Part shown: piece by piece, positions 57,279-64,000 of the stretch
Position numbering within the stretch: position 1 is the stretch's first letter
How the letters are laid out: each line of letters starts with the position of its first letter
Assembly (NCBI RefSeq): GCF_014205155.1
Contig: NZ_JACHMX010000001.1
Span: forward strand, 496,001-560,000
DNA: 64,000 nucleotides
Reading direction: 5' to 3'
DNA from: Amycolatopsis umgeniensis
Lineage (GTDB): Bacteria > Actinomycetota > Actinomycetes > Mycobacteriales > Pseudonocardiaceae
Notes under the pieces: generated by a model
Seen by the model: only the letters and a program-made list of their open reading frames with translations
The model's database searches: none
What the model was told of the DNA's origin: nothing
Program-made: the position numbers and the translations under genes

Positions 57279-59026
57279 GTTCGCTCCTCCAGCGCGCCGA
57301 GCCGGTCGATCGCCGACTCGATGGCGTTCCAGGCGGTCTGGCCCAGTCCGCAGATGGACGAATCCCGCATCACCTGGCCGACTTCGCGCAGCAGCGCGAG
57401 ATCGTCTCCGCCGGTGCTGAGCTTCCGGCCGCCGACGATCCGGTGCAGTGCCTCCTCCTGCCGCACGGTCCCGATGCGGCAAGGCACGCACTGCCCGCAC
57501 GACTCGTCACGGAAGAACGCGGCGATCCGCAGCAGGAATCCGCCGAGGTCGGCCCGGTCGTCCAGCGCCAGCACGACTCCCGAGCCGAGTGTGGTCCCGG
57601 CCGCGCGGGCGTCCTCCATGGTCAGCGGCAGGCCGAGCTCGTCGGGCCGGACGAAACCGCCCGCCGCGCCACCGAGCAGGACGGCCCGGAGTTCGCGGCC
57701 TTCCGGCACTCCCCCGGCCAGTTCGAGCAGTTCGCCCAACGTCGCCCCGAACGGCACCTCGTACACACCGGGACGCCGGACGTTGCCGGACAGGCAGAAC
57801 AGCTTCGGCCCGGCCGAACGCTCGGTCCCGATGCGGCGGTAGGCCTCGCAGCCCTCGGTGAGGATCAGCGGGACGTTGACCAGGGTCTCGACGTTGTTCA
57901 CCACCGTCGGCTTGCCGAACAACCCCTTCTCCACCGGGAAGGGCGGTTTGGTTCTCGGCTCGCCGCGGAACCCCTCGATCGAGTTGAAGATCGCCGTTTC
58001 CTCGCCGCAGATGTAGGCGCCCGCGCCCCGCCTGATCTCGATGTCGAACGAGAAACCGTGGCGTCCCATGATGTTCTCACCCAGGAACCCGCGTTCGCGG
58101 GCGACGTCGATCGCGTTGCGCAGCAGCCGCAGGGCTCGCGGGTACTCGCCGCGCAGGTAGACGTAACCCTTTTGCGCCCCGATGGCGAACGCGGCGATGG
58201 TCATCGCCTCGACGAGCGCGAATGGGTCACCCTCGATCAGGACTCGGTCCTTGAAAGTGCCCGGTTCGCTCTCGTCGGCGTTGCAGACCAGGTACCGGGT
58301 CCGCTCCGGTTGCCGGGCGGTGGCGTCCCATTTCCGGCCGGTCGGGAACGCGGCCCCGCCGCGGCCCATCAGCCCCGAGTCGGTCACTTCGCGGATGACC
58401 CCGGCCGAGCCGAGCACCAACGCGTTGCGCAAGGCCGCATAACCGCCCGCCGCGCGGTAAGCGTCCAGGCTCTCGGGGTCGACGACGCCGACTCTGCGCA
58501 GCAAGCGCAGTCCCGGTTCCCCTTGCTGCGGAACGGAGATCGGCGCTTCCTCCCGATCGAACGTCCCGCGGGCGATCTCCTCTGGGGTCGCCGGAGCGAG
58601 CAAGCGTTCCTCGGCGGGGTCGCCCGCTTCGAAAGCCAGCGCCGCGGGGGCGCGTTCGCAGACACCCAGGCAAGGACTGCGATGCCAGGTGAACCCCGCG
58701 GCGCCGGCGGTCTCGGTCAGCGCGTCGCACACCGCCTCCGCGCCGTTGACCCGACAGGCCAGGTCCGTGCAGACGTGGACGACCCGCGGCGGCCGTTCCT
58801 TCAGCGAGAACAGCGCGTAGAAGCTGGCCACCCCGTACGCCTCCGCCGGCGGGACGTTCAGCCGTCGGCAAATGTGGTTCAGCGCTCCCTGGCTGATCCA
58901 GCCGACCCGGTCGTTCACCGCGTGCAGGGCCGGGAGCAACTGATCGCGGGCCGATCCGGTCCCGAGCGCGTCGACGGCCTCCCGTTCGGTGTCCGTCGGT
59001 TCGGCGTTCAGGAAGCGCAGGTCCAT
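57275..59026 (-). CDS. Formate dehydrogenase diaphorase, NuoE-NuoF fusion
   Basis: A 583-residue fusion. Residues 1-155 are NuoE-like with a 2Fe-2S cluster (CTDLACRVNGAEAVC, CLGVCERAPA). Residues 180-583 are NuoF-like: NADH/FMN site GLMGRGGAAFPTGRKW, GAGAYICGEETAIFNSIEG, and the 4Fe-4S motif CGQCVPCRIG. It moves electrons from the formate-oxidising subunit to NAD+. The two halves are separate genes in most bacteria. Its ribosome binding site overlaps the stop of the catalytic gene upstream. Confidence 0.88.
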   Translation of the reverse strand: MDLRFLNAEPTDTEREAVDALGTGSARDQLLPALHAVNDRVGWISQGALNHICRRLNVPPAEAYGVASFYALFSLKERPPRVVHVCTDLACRVNGAEAVCDALTETAGAAGFTWHRSPCLGVCERAPAALAFEAGDPAEERLLAPATPEEIARGTFDREEAPISVPQQGEPGLRLLRRVGVVDPESLDAYRAAGGYAALRNALVLGSAGVIREVTDSGLMGRGGAAFPTGRKWDATARQPERTRYLVCNADESEPGTFKDRVLIEGDPFALVEAMTIAAFAIGAQKGYVYLRGEYPRALRLLRNAIDVARERGFLGENIMGRHGFSFDIEIRRGAGAYICGEETAIFNSIEGFRGEPRTKPPFPVEKGLFGKPTVVNNVETLVNVPLILTEGCEAYRRIGTERSAGPKLFCLSGNVRRPGVYEVPFGATLGELLELAGGVPEGRELRAVLLGGAAGGFVRPDELGLPLTMEDARAAGTTLGSGVVLALDDRADLGGFLLRIAAFFRDESCGQCVPCRIGTVRQEEALHRIVGGRKLSTGGDDLALLREVGQVMRDSSICGLGQTAWNAIESAIDRLGALEERT

Positions 59027-59036
59027 TCGGGACTCC

Positions 59037-60956
59037 TCACACGGTGGCGGGCAGCTTCTCGACCCGGATCGCGGCGGCCTTGTACTCGGCCGTACCCGCG
59101 ACCGGACAGGTCGCCTCGATGGTGATCACGTTGACGTCGATCTCGTCCGGGAAGTGGAAGGTCATGAACGCCAGGCCCGGACGCAGCCCCTCGTCGATCC
59201 GGACCGGCGCCTCGATCTCGCCGCGGCGGGACGAAATCCGCACGACCTCGTCCTCGGTGACTCCCAGCTTGACGGCGTCGGCCAGGCAGAGATCGAGGGT
59301 CTCCCCACGGCGCAACGGCGACGGGAATCCCCCGGACTGGACGCCGGTGTTGTACGAGTCCAGCCGTCGCCCGGTGGTCAGCCGGATCGGGAAGTCCTCG
59401 GTGAGCAGGTCCACCGGCGGGCTGTGCACGATCACGGTGAACGGCGCCGGGCGGCCGCGTTTCGCCGGGTCTTCCTCCCAGAGACGCCCGTGCAGGAACG
59501 TCGGTTCGAGCTCGTCCTCGCGGTAGCAAGGCCATTGGATACCGCCGAGTTCCTCGAGCCGTGCGTAGCTCATCCCGGCGTGCATCGGCGACAGCGTCCG
59601 GAGTTCGTCCCAGACGTCCTCGCCGCCCTCGTAGTGCCAGTCGTGGCCGAGACGGCGGGCGAGTTCGCACAACAGCTGGATGTCGTCACGCGCGCCCTCT
59701 GGCGGTTCGAGCGCCTTGCGGACCCGCTGGACCCGGCGCTCGCTGTTGGTGAAGGTGCCGTCGGATTCGCACCAGGCCGCCGAGGCGGGCAGCACGACAT
59801 CGGCCAGCTGCGCGGTCTTGGTGAGGAAGATGTCCTGCACCACCAGGTGGTCCACATTGGACAACCGTTTGATCGTGTGCTCGCAGTCCGCCTCGGACTG
59901 GACCGGGTTCTCCCCGATGATGTAGACGCAGGTCAGCTCGCCACGCTCCATCGCGTCGAGCATCTGCGTGAGGTTGAGACCCTTGTGCGGCGGAATGGCC
60001 GAACCCCACGCCGCGTCGAACTTCGCCCGGACGCCGGTGTCCAGGATGTTCTGGAACCCGGGCATCCGGTCCGGGATGGCGCCCATGTCGCCGCCGCCCT
60101 GGACGTTGTTCTGCCCGCGCAACGGGTTGAGCCCGGCGCCGTAGCGGCCGACGTGCCCGGCCAGCAACGCGAGGTTGATCAGCGACAGGACGTTGTCGGT
60201 GCCGTTGTGGTGTTCGGTGATCCCGAGCGTCCACGACAGCTGGCCGCGATCGGCGCGGGCGTAGGTGTGCGCGAGTTCCTTGATCAGCTCGGCCGGGACA
60301 CCGGTCGTCTCTTCGGCGACCTCGAGCGTCCACGGCTCGACCGACGCCGCGAACTCGGCGAGACCCTCGGTGGCACGTTCGATGAAGGCGGTGTTGGCGA
60401 GTCCGGAGTGGATGATCTCGCGGGCGATCGCGTGCGCCAGCGGGATGTCCGTGCCGACGTGCAACTGGAGTTGCCGGTGCGCCCAGCTCGCGGTGCTGGT
60501 GCGGCGCGGGTCGATGACGAACAGCTTCGCGCCGCGGTGGATCGCCTTGAGCACGTGCTGGAAGAAGATCGGATGCGCTTCACGCGGGTTGCCACCCCAG
60601 ACGACGATGACGTCGGCGTCTTCGATCTCCTGGTACGAAGACGTTCCGCCGCCGCTGTCGAACACCCGTGCCAGCCCGGCGACACTCGGCGCGTGACAGG
60701 TGCGGTTGCACGAATCGACGTTGTTGGTACCGATCACCGCCCGGGTGAACTTCTGCGCGACGTAGTTCATCTCGTTGGTCGCCCTGGCACAGGAGAACAT
60801 GCCGAAGGCTTCGGGCCCCTTGGTCTCGAGCGTGCGCCGGAACCCGGCGGCGGCGCGCTCCAGCGCCTCCTCCCAGGTCGCCGGGCGCAACACTCCCGAG
60901 TCGCGGACCAGTGGCTGCGTGAGCCGGACGTACGGCTCGGTGTTCTTGCGCTTCAC
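59037..60956 (-). CDS. Formate dehydrogenase alpha, catalytic half
   Basis: A 639-residue molybdopterin oxidoreductase lacking its N-terminal Fe-S part. The start RLTQPLVRDSGVLRPATWEEAL is the join point of FdhA proteins. The Mo/W ligand Cys87 and catalytic His88 lie in SCNRTCHAPSVAGL; the GQNNVQGGGDMGAIPDRMPG segment holds the formate-binding Arg. The C-terminal 110 residues are the dinucleotide-binding barrel. GTG at 60956 has GGAGG 6 nt upstream; the longer frame is antisense noise. It should pair with the 56355 protein. Confidence 0.88.
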   Translation of the reverse strand: MKRKNTEPYVRLTQPLVRDSGVLRPATWEEALERAAAGFRRTLETKGPEAFGMFSCARATNEMNYVAQKFTRAVIGTNNVDSCNRTCHAPSVAGLARVFDSGGGTSSYQEIEDADVIVVWGGNPREAHPIFFQHVLKAIHRGAKLFVIDPRRTSTASWAHRQLQLHVGTDIPLAHAIAREIIHSGLANTAFIERATEGLAEFAASVEPWTLEVAEETTGVPAELIKELAHTYARADRGQLSWTLGITEHHNGTDNVLSLINLALLAGHVGRYGAGLNPLRGQNNVQGGGDMGAIPDRMPGFQNILDTGVRAKFDAAWGSAIPPHKGLNLTQMLDAMERGELTCVYIIGENPVQSEADCEHTIKRLSNVDHLVVQDIFLTKTAQLADVVLPASAAWCESDGTFTNSERRVQRVRKALEPPEGARDDIQLLCELARRLGHDWHYEGGEDVWDELRTLSPMHAGMSYARLEELGGIQWPCYREDELEPTFLHGRLWEEDPAKRGRPAPFTVIVHSPPVDLLTEDFPIRLTTGRRLDSYNTGVQSGGFPSPLRRGETLDLCLADAVKLGVTEDEVVRISSRRGEIEAPVRIDEGLRPGLAFMTFHFPDEIDVNVITIEATCPVAGTAEYKAAAIRVEKLPATV

Positions 60957-60970
60957 CGGGTTCCTCCGAT

Positions 60971-61963
60971 TCAGTGCGCTCCGACGGGAACGGCGTTCGC
61001 GGTCTGGTCGAGCAGGCCGATCGCGGCGTGGACGTGCCGCAACGCGGGGGCGGACACGCCGGTGAGCTCGGCGAGTTCGACGACGGCGCCGATGATCGCG
61101 TCGATCTCCAGCGGTTTGCCCGCTTCGAGGTCCTGCAGCATCGACGTCTTGTGGTGGCCGACGCGCCAGGCGCCGTTGATGCGCTTCTCGACCGACACCT
61201 TGGGGTCGCTGCCCGCGGCACGGGCGATCGCGAGGGTCTCGTTCATCATCGTGGCGACGAGCTCGCGGGTGTCCGGATGCTCGCACATCTGGACCATGGT
61301 CGCCCTGGTCAGCGCGCTGAGCGGGTTGAAGGCGACGTTGCCCATGAGCTTGACCCAGATCTCGTCGCGCAGGTCGAGTTCGACCGGCGCCTTCAACCCG
61401 CCCGCGATCAGCGCGTCGGCGAGCGCCGCGCACCGCGAGGAGACGCCGCCTTTCGGCTCCCCCAAAGCGAATCGGGTGCCTTCGAGATGCCGGATCACGC
61501 CTGGTTCCTCGATCACCGTCGAGCAGTAGACGACGCAGCCGATCGCGCGCCTCAGCTCCAGGACCTCGCTGACAGCGCCGCCGGGATCGACCGTCTCGAC
61601 GCGACGGTCCTCCAGCGGATGTCCGGTGAGACCGTGGAAGTACCACCACGGGATCCCGTTCTGCGCGGCCACGATCGCGGTGTCCTCACCCAGCAGTGGC
61701 GCGATCAGCGGACCGCACGAGGCGTACGAATTCGCTTTCAGGCCAAGGAAGACGAAGTCTACGGGGCCGACTTGCGCCGGATCGTCGGTGACGTGGGGCC
61801 GGACGGTGAAGTTCCCGCGCGGGCTGAGCACCCGCACGCCGTGAGCGCGCATCGCGTCCCCGTGCGCCCGCCTCGCGATGAGGTGGACCTCCGCCCCGCC
61901 TCGGTGCAGCGCGGCCCCGACGTACGCGCCGATCGCGCCCGCTCCCAGAACAGCGACCTTCAT
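60971..61963 (-). CDS. 2-dehydropantoate 2-reductase-like (PanE/ApbA)
   Basis: A 330-residue NADP-dependent reductase. The Rossmann motif VAVLGAGAIGAYVGAAL opens it, the catalytic Lys lies in EIWVKLMGNVAFNPLSAL, and the C-terminal helical domain is complete. Ketopantoate reduction is the default role, but the gene leads a formate dehydrogenase operon (14 nt to the next gene), so another 2-keto acid is possible. GGGAGG stands before the ATG. Confidence 0.85.
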   Translation of the reverse strand: MKVAVLGAGAIGAYVGAALHRGGAEVHLIARRAHGDAMRAHGVRVLSPRGNFTVRPHVTDDPAQVGPVDFVFLGLKANSYASCGPLIAPLLGEDTAIVAAQNGIPWWYFHGLTGHPLEDRRVETVDPGGAVSEVLELRRAIGCVVYCSTVIEEPGVIRHLEGTRFALGEPKGGVSSRCAALADALIAGGLKAPVELDLRDEIWVKLMGNVAFNPLSALTRATMVQMCEHPDTRELVATMMNETLAIARAAGSDPKVSVEKRINGAWRVGHHKTSMLQDLEAGKPLEIDAIIGAVVELAELTGVSAPALRHVHAAIGLLDQTANAVPVGAH

Positions 61964-61996
61964 GACGTGCCTCCCGCTCAGCCGAAAGACCAGATT

Positions 61997-62013
61997 GCAT
62001 ACAGTATCCTGTA
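61997..62013. promoter_or_regulatory. Candidate GntR site
   Basis: GCATACAGTATCCTGTA shares TTGCATAC and TATCCTG with the stretch at 62266-62287 on the other side of the gap, as expected for sites of one regulator serving both divergent genes. Confidence 0.45.
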
Positions 62014-62055
62014 GATGGTCGCCGCGCCAGCCCGCATTCCGTCACGCCACCACCC

Positions 62056-62198
62056 GGAACTCGCGTGTCTGGAGACGGAACTCGCGTGTCTGGAGGCCGA
62101 TCTACCCCGTAGCCGCCCCTCGACGCGAGTTCCGCCCCCAAGCACGCGAGTTCCGGGTCTGGTCACGTGAGTTCCGCCTCCAAGCACGCGAGATCGGC
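62056..62198. repeat. Cluster of CACGCGAGT-type short units
   Basis: About six units: GGAACTCGCGTGTCTGGAG twice on one strand, then CGACGCGAGTTCCG, GCACGCGAGTTCCG, GTCACGTGAGTTCCG and GCACGCGAGATCGG on the other. The core is the same as in the gap at 51749-52085. Confidence 0.7.
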
Positions 62199-62265
62199 GT
62201 TGGCCGCGGGACAGGACCGCATCCAGAGGACGAAATGCGGAATGAAGGGGAGATTGTCGGGATTT

Positions 62266-62287
62266 TGCATACCAAAACCTGTATCCT
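62266..62287. promoter_or_regulatory. Candidate GntR site
   Basis: TTGCATAC and TATCCTG half-sites are separated by CAAAACCTG, 28 bp before the GntR start. This suggests autoregulation. Confidence 0.4.
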
Positions 62288-62314
62288 GAGGCGGACGAGT
62301 CCTCCGGAGGTCCT

Positions 62315-63043
62315 GTGAGCCAGCCCGTTTCACCCCTGCCCGAGCGCGGTCCCACCGGCCGCCGCACCAAGGGCACGCTCAGCTCGGCGACGGCCAAACG
62401 CGTCGAGCGGCCGGCGCCGTTGCGGCAGGTCGTCTACGACGCGCTCGCGGAGCTGATCATCAACCGGACCCTCGAGCCCGGCCAGCACCTCGTCGAGGCC
62501 GACCTCGCCGAGTACCTGGGCGTGAGCCGGCAGCCGGTCCGGGAAGCGTTGCAGCGCCTGCAAAGCGAAGGCTGGGTGGACCTCCGCCCCGCGCAGGGTG
62601 CCTTCGTGCACATGCCCACCGACGAGGAGGCCGATCAACTCCTCAGCGTGCGCACCGTCCTGGAGGCGCACTCCGCCCGTCTCGCCGCCGACAGGGCCGG
62701 GGACGAAGACGTCGAACGCTTGTGGGAACTGCAGAAGACCGGGCTGGAGGCGTTGGCCGCCGACGACACCGAAGGCCTCGTCGCGGCCAACGCCGCACTC
62801 CACGCGTTCATCACCGAACTGTCCGGGAACACCGTCCTCGCCGAGATGATCGGCATGGTCGATCGCCGGGTCCGCTGGTACTACACGCCGATCGCCCGCC
62901 CCCGAAGCCACGACGCCTGGCACGAACACGAGGAACTGATCAAGGCCATCGCCGCCGGTGACACCACCGCCGCCGAGCGGATCATGAACCAGCACACCGA
63001 GCGCACCCGGCAGGCCTTCCACGAACGCCCGAAGGAGGACTAG
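62315..63043 (+). CDS. GntR-family (FCD) regulator
   Basis: A 242-residue regulator of the FadR subfamily. The winged helix is VVYDALAELIINRTLEPGQHLVEADLAEYLGVSRQPVREALQRLQSEGWVDLR, followed by an FCD domain (RTVLEAHSARLA, HAFITELSGNTVLAEMI, EHEELIKAIAAGD). Ligands are usually organic acids. GTG at 62315 has CGGAGG 4 nt upstream. It is divergent from the formate dehydrogenase operon and tail-to-tail with the MFS gene (stops overlap by 4 nt), and may control both. Confidence 0.87.
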   Translation: MSQPVSPLPERGPTGRRTKGTLSSATAKRVERPAPLRQVVYDALAELIINRTLEPGQHLVEADLAEYLGVSRQPVREALQRLQSEGWVDLRPAQGAFVHMPTDEEADQLLSVRTVLEAHSARLAADRAGDEDVERLWELQKTGLEALAADDTEGLVAANAALHAFITELSGNTVLAEMIGMVDRRVRWYYTPIARPRSHDAWHEHEELIKAIAAGDTTAAERIMNQHTERTRQAFHERPKED

Positions 63044-64000
63044 ACGGGCTTCAACTCCTGTTCAGGCCGGGGAGTCCGCGTCCGCGAACGCCCGGGCTGG
63101 CGCAGCAGCAAACTGAGCGCGGCCGCGAACAGGCTCGTCCCGCCCGCGAGGAAGAACGCGCCGCCGTAGCCCCACGCCACCACGACCATCGCGCCGACAC
63201 CGGAGCCGACCAGGCCCGATATCAGCTTCGAGCTGTAGACCAGGCCGTAGTTGCTGGCGTTGTTGTTCTCGCCGTAGAAGTCCGCCGTCATCGCCGCGAA
63301 CAGCGGGAAGATCGCGCCGCCGCCGAAGCCGGACACCATCGAGGCGAGCAGGAACAGCGGCATGCTGCCGATCGAGCCGGACAGGTACACCGCGACCTGC
63401 GCGAGGCCGAGCACCACGCAGACCATGAACAGCGTCTGCCGCCGCCCGTAACGGTCGGAGATCCAGCCGATGACGCCGCGGCCGGTGCCGTTGATGATCG
63501 CCTTCAGGCTCATCGCCAGCGCGACGATCCCGCCCGCGAAGCCCATCTCGTTGCCGAACGGGACCTGCATCGCGATGCCGAAGATGTTCACCCCCGCCGT
63601 GCACAGCAGGCAGAACCACATCAGCGGCAGCATCCCGGTCCGAAGTGCTTCCTGGGGCGTGTACTGCTTCACCGCCGGCGGATTCTTCTGCAGCGACCGG
63701 CGGATCCGCGGATCGTCGGACACCTTCAGCGGGTCGACGTGCGACGGCCACCAGTTCTTCGGCGGGTCCTGGAAGTAGAAGCCGCTCACCGCGACCACCG
63801 CCGCCAGGAAGATCCCGACCACGAGCAGCACGCCCGAAAAGTTGGAAAGGTCCATGTAGGAGGTGAAGAGGAAGATGAACGGCACCGAACCGTAGGCGAA
63901 GCCGCCGTTGACGAAACCGGTCTTGCCGCCCCTCCGCTCCGGATACCACTTCCCCACCATGTTGACGCAGGTCGCGTAGACCAGGCCCGCCCCGCCACCG
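63040..64000 (-). CDS. Oxalate/formate antiporter-family MFS transporter (5' end missing)
   Basis: The frame is open to the right edge, so the N-terminus lies outside; the visible part is about 320 residues. GAGLVYATCVNMVGKWYPERRG, the FQDPPKNWWP loop and GRGVIGWISDRYGRRQTLFM are features of the OFA group of MFS proteins, which carry oxalate, formate or other carboxylates. Its place beside formate dehydrogenase and glyoxylate genes fits carboxylate uptake. The substrate is inferred. Confidence 0.85.
   Translation of the reverse strand, partial: GGGAGLVYATCVNMVGKWYPERRGGKTGFVNGGFAYGSVPFIFLFTSYMDLSNFSGVLLVVGIFLAAVVAVSGFYFQDPPKNWWPSHVDPLKVSDDPRIRRSLQKNPPAVKQYTPQEALRTGMLPLMWFCLLCTAGVNIFGIAMQVPFGNEMGFAGGIVALAMSLKAIINGTGRGVIGWISDRYGRRQTLFMVCVVLGLAQVAVYLSGSIGSMPLFLLASMVSGFGGGAIFPLFAAMTADFYGENNNASNYGLVYSSKLISGLVGSGVGAMVVVAWGYGGAFFLAGGTSLFAAALSLLLRQPGRSRTRTPRPEQELKPV

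Larger units (their letters stand above)
61964..62314. promoter_or_regulatory. Divergent promoter region with motif cluster
   Basis: 351 bp between the PanE-like and GntR genes. Candidate GntR sites are at 61997 and 62266, one near each gene. The middle (62056-62198) is filled with six CGGAACTCGCGTG/CACGCGAGTTCCG-type units. No gene is seen. Confidence 0.65.

Noticed and set aside
56355..60956. Frameshifted or broken fdhA
   Set aside because: A complete NuoEF gene lies between the halves and their order is reversed, each with its own ribosome binding site, so a simple frameshift cannot explain the split.
60957..61649. N-terminal extension of the catalytic formate dehydrogenase gene
   Set aside because: The frame lies inside the PanE-like gene and has shadow composition; GTG 60956 has a strong ribosome binding site.

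Overview
The window is a 64-kb piece of a very GC-rich actinobacterial chromosome. Codon use, GTG starts, AGGAGG-type ribosome binding sites, the DevR/DevS dormancy genes, ANTAR proteins and the mix of regulators and oxidoreductases fit the Pseudonocardiaceae, probably Amycolatopsis or a close relative. The genus is inferred, not proven. I see no rRNA, tRNA, CRISPR array, transposase or phage gene.

Layout. 1-729: no convincing protein gene; a tandemly duplicated element of about 200 bp whose minus-strand copy ends in a terminator-like hairpin. 0.7-9.3 kb: a mixed set (MmcQ-like protein, methyltransferase, glycosyltransferase, P450 between two TetR genes, SDR with a perfect operator, AhpD-like protein, cysteine-rich regulator divergent from GTP cyclohydrolase I, MFS exporter). 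9.4-17.9 kb: a large KAP-type NTPase with an extra N-terminal domain, flavin reductase-like protein, a START/SRPBCC-acyl-CoA synthetase fusion, a membrane protein, a GlxA-type regulator and a Tat-exported hydrolase.

18.1-33.2 kb is a hypoxia/dormancy-type island: two Acg-like nitroreductases, DevS-like and DevR-like two-component proteins, a DUF1876 protein, ANTAR and orphan receiver proteins, a 1499-residue poly-HAMP hybrid kinase, a second PAS kinase/NarL pair, a tandem universal stress protein, a PspAB-like protein and a GAF-ANTAR protein. GGGACTT-like motifs lie in promoter positions through the island and suggest one DevR regulon.

33.3-35.7 kb is a compact overlapping polyamine operon (ornithine decarboxylase, AdoMet decarboxylase, spermidine synthase-like). 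36-43 kb holds an MFS/AsnC pair, a UvrA-like ATPase, a LigD-type polymerase and regulators. 43.1-45.9 kb has a lipoprotein/Tat-type agmatine deiminase under a TetR palindrome and a nitrilase-family enzyme under a GntR palindrome. 46-52.6 kb has a hydrolase coupled to a penicillin-acylase-family enzyme, an ArsR-type regulator, a lytic transglycosylase, a repeat-rich gap and a PNPOx-like protein.

52.6-64 kb looks like a C1/C2-acid catabolic block: hydroxypyruvate isomerase, tartronate semialdehyde reductase and glyoxylate carboligase in one operon; then an operon with a ketopantoate-reductase-like protein and a formate dehydrogenase whose alpha subunit is divided into two genes on either side of a NuoE-NuoF fusion; then a GntR regulator and an oxalate/formate-type MFS transporter running off the edge. 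Short palindromic repeats (a 53-bp double hairpin in three copies, a 46-bp perfect palindrome, and clusters of CACGCGAGT-like motifs) occupy several intergenic gaps.
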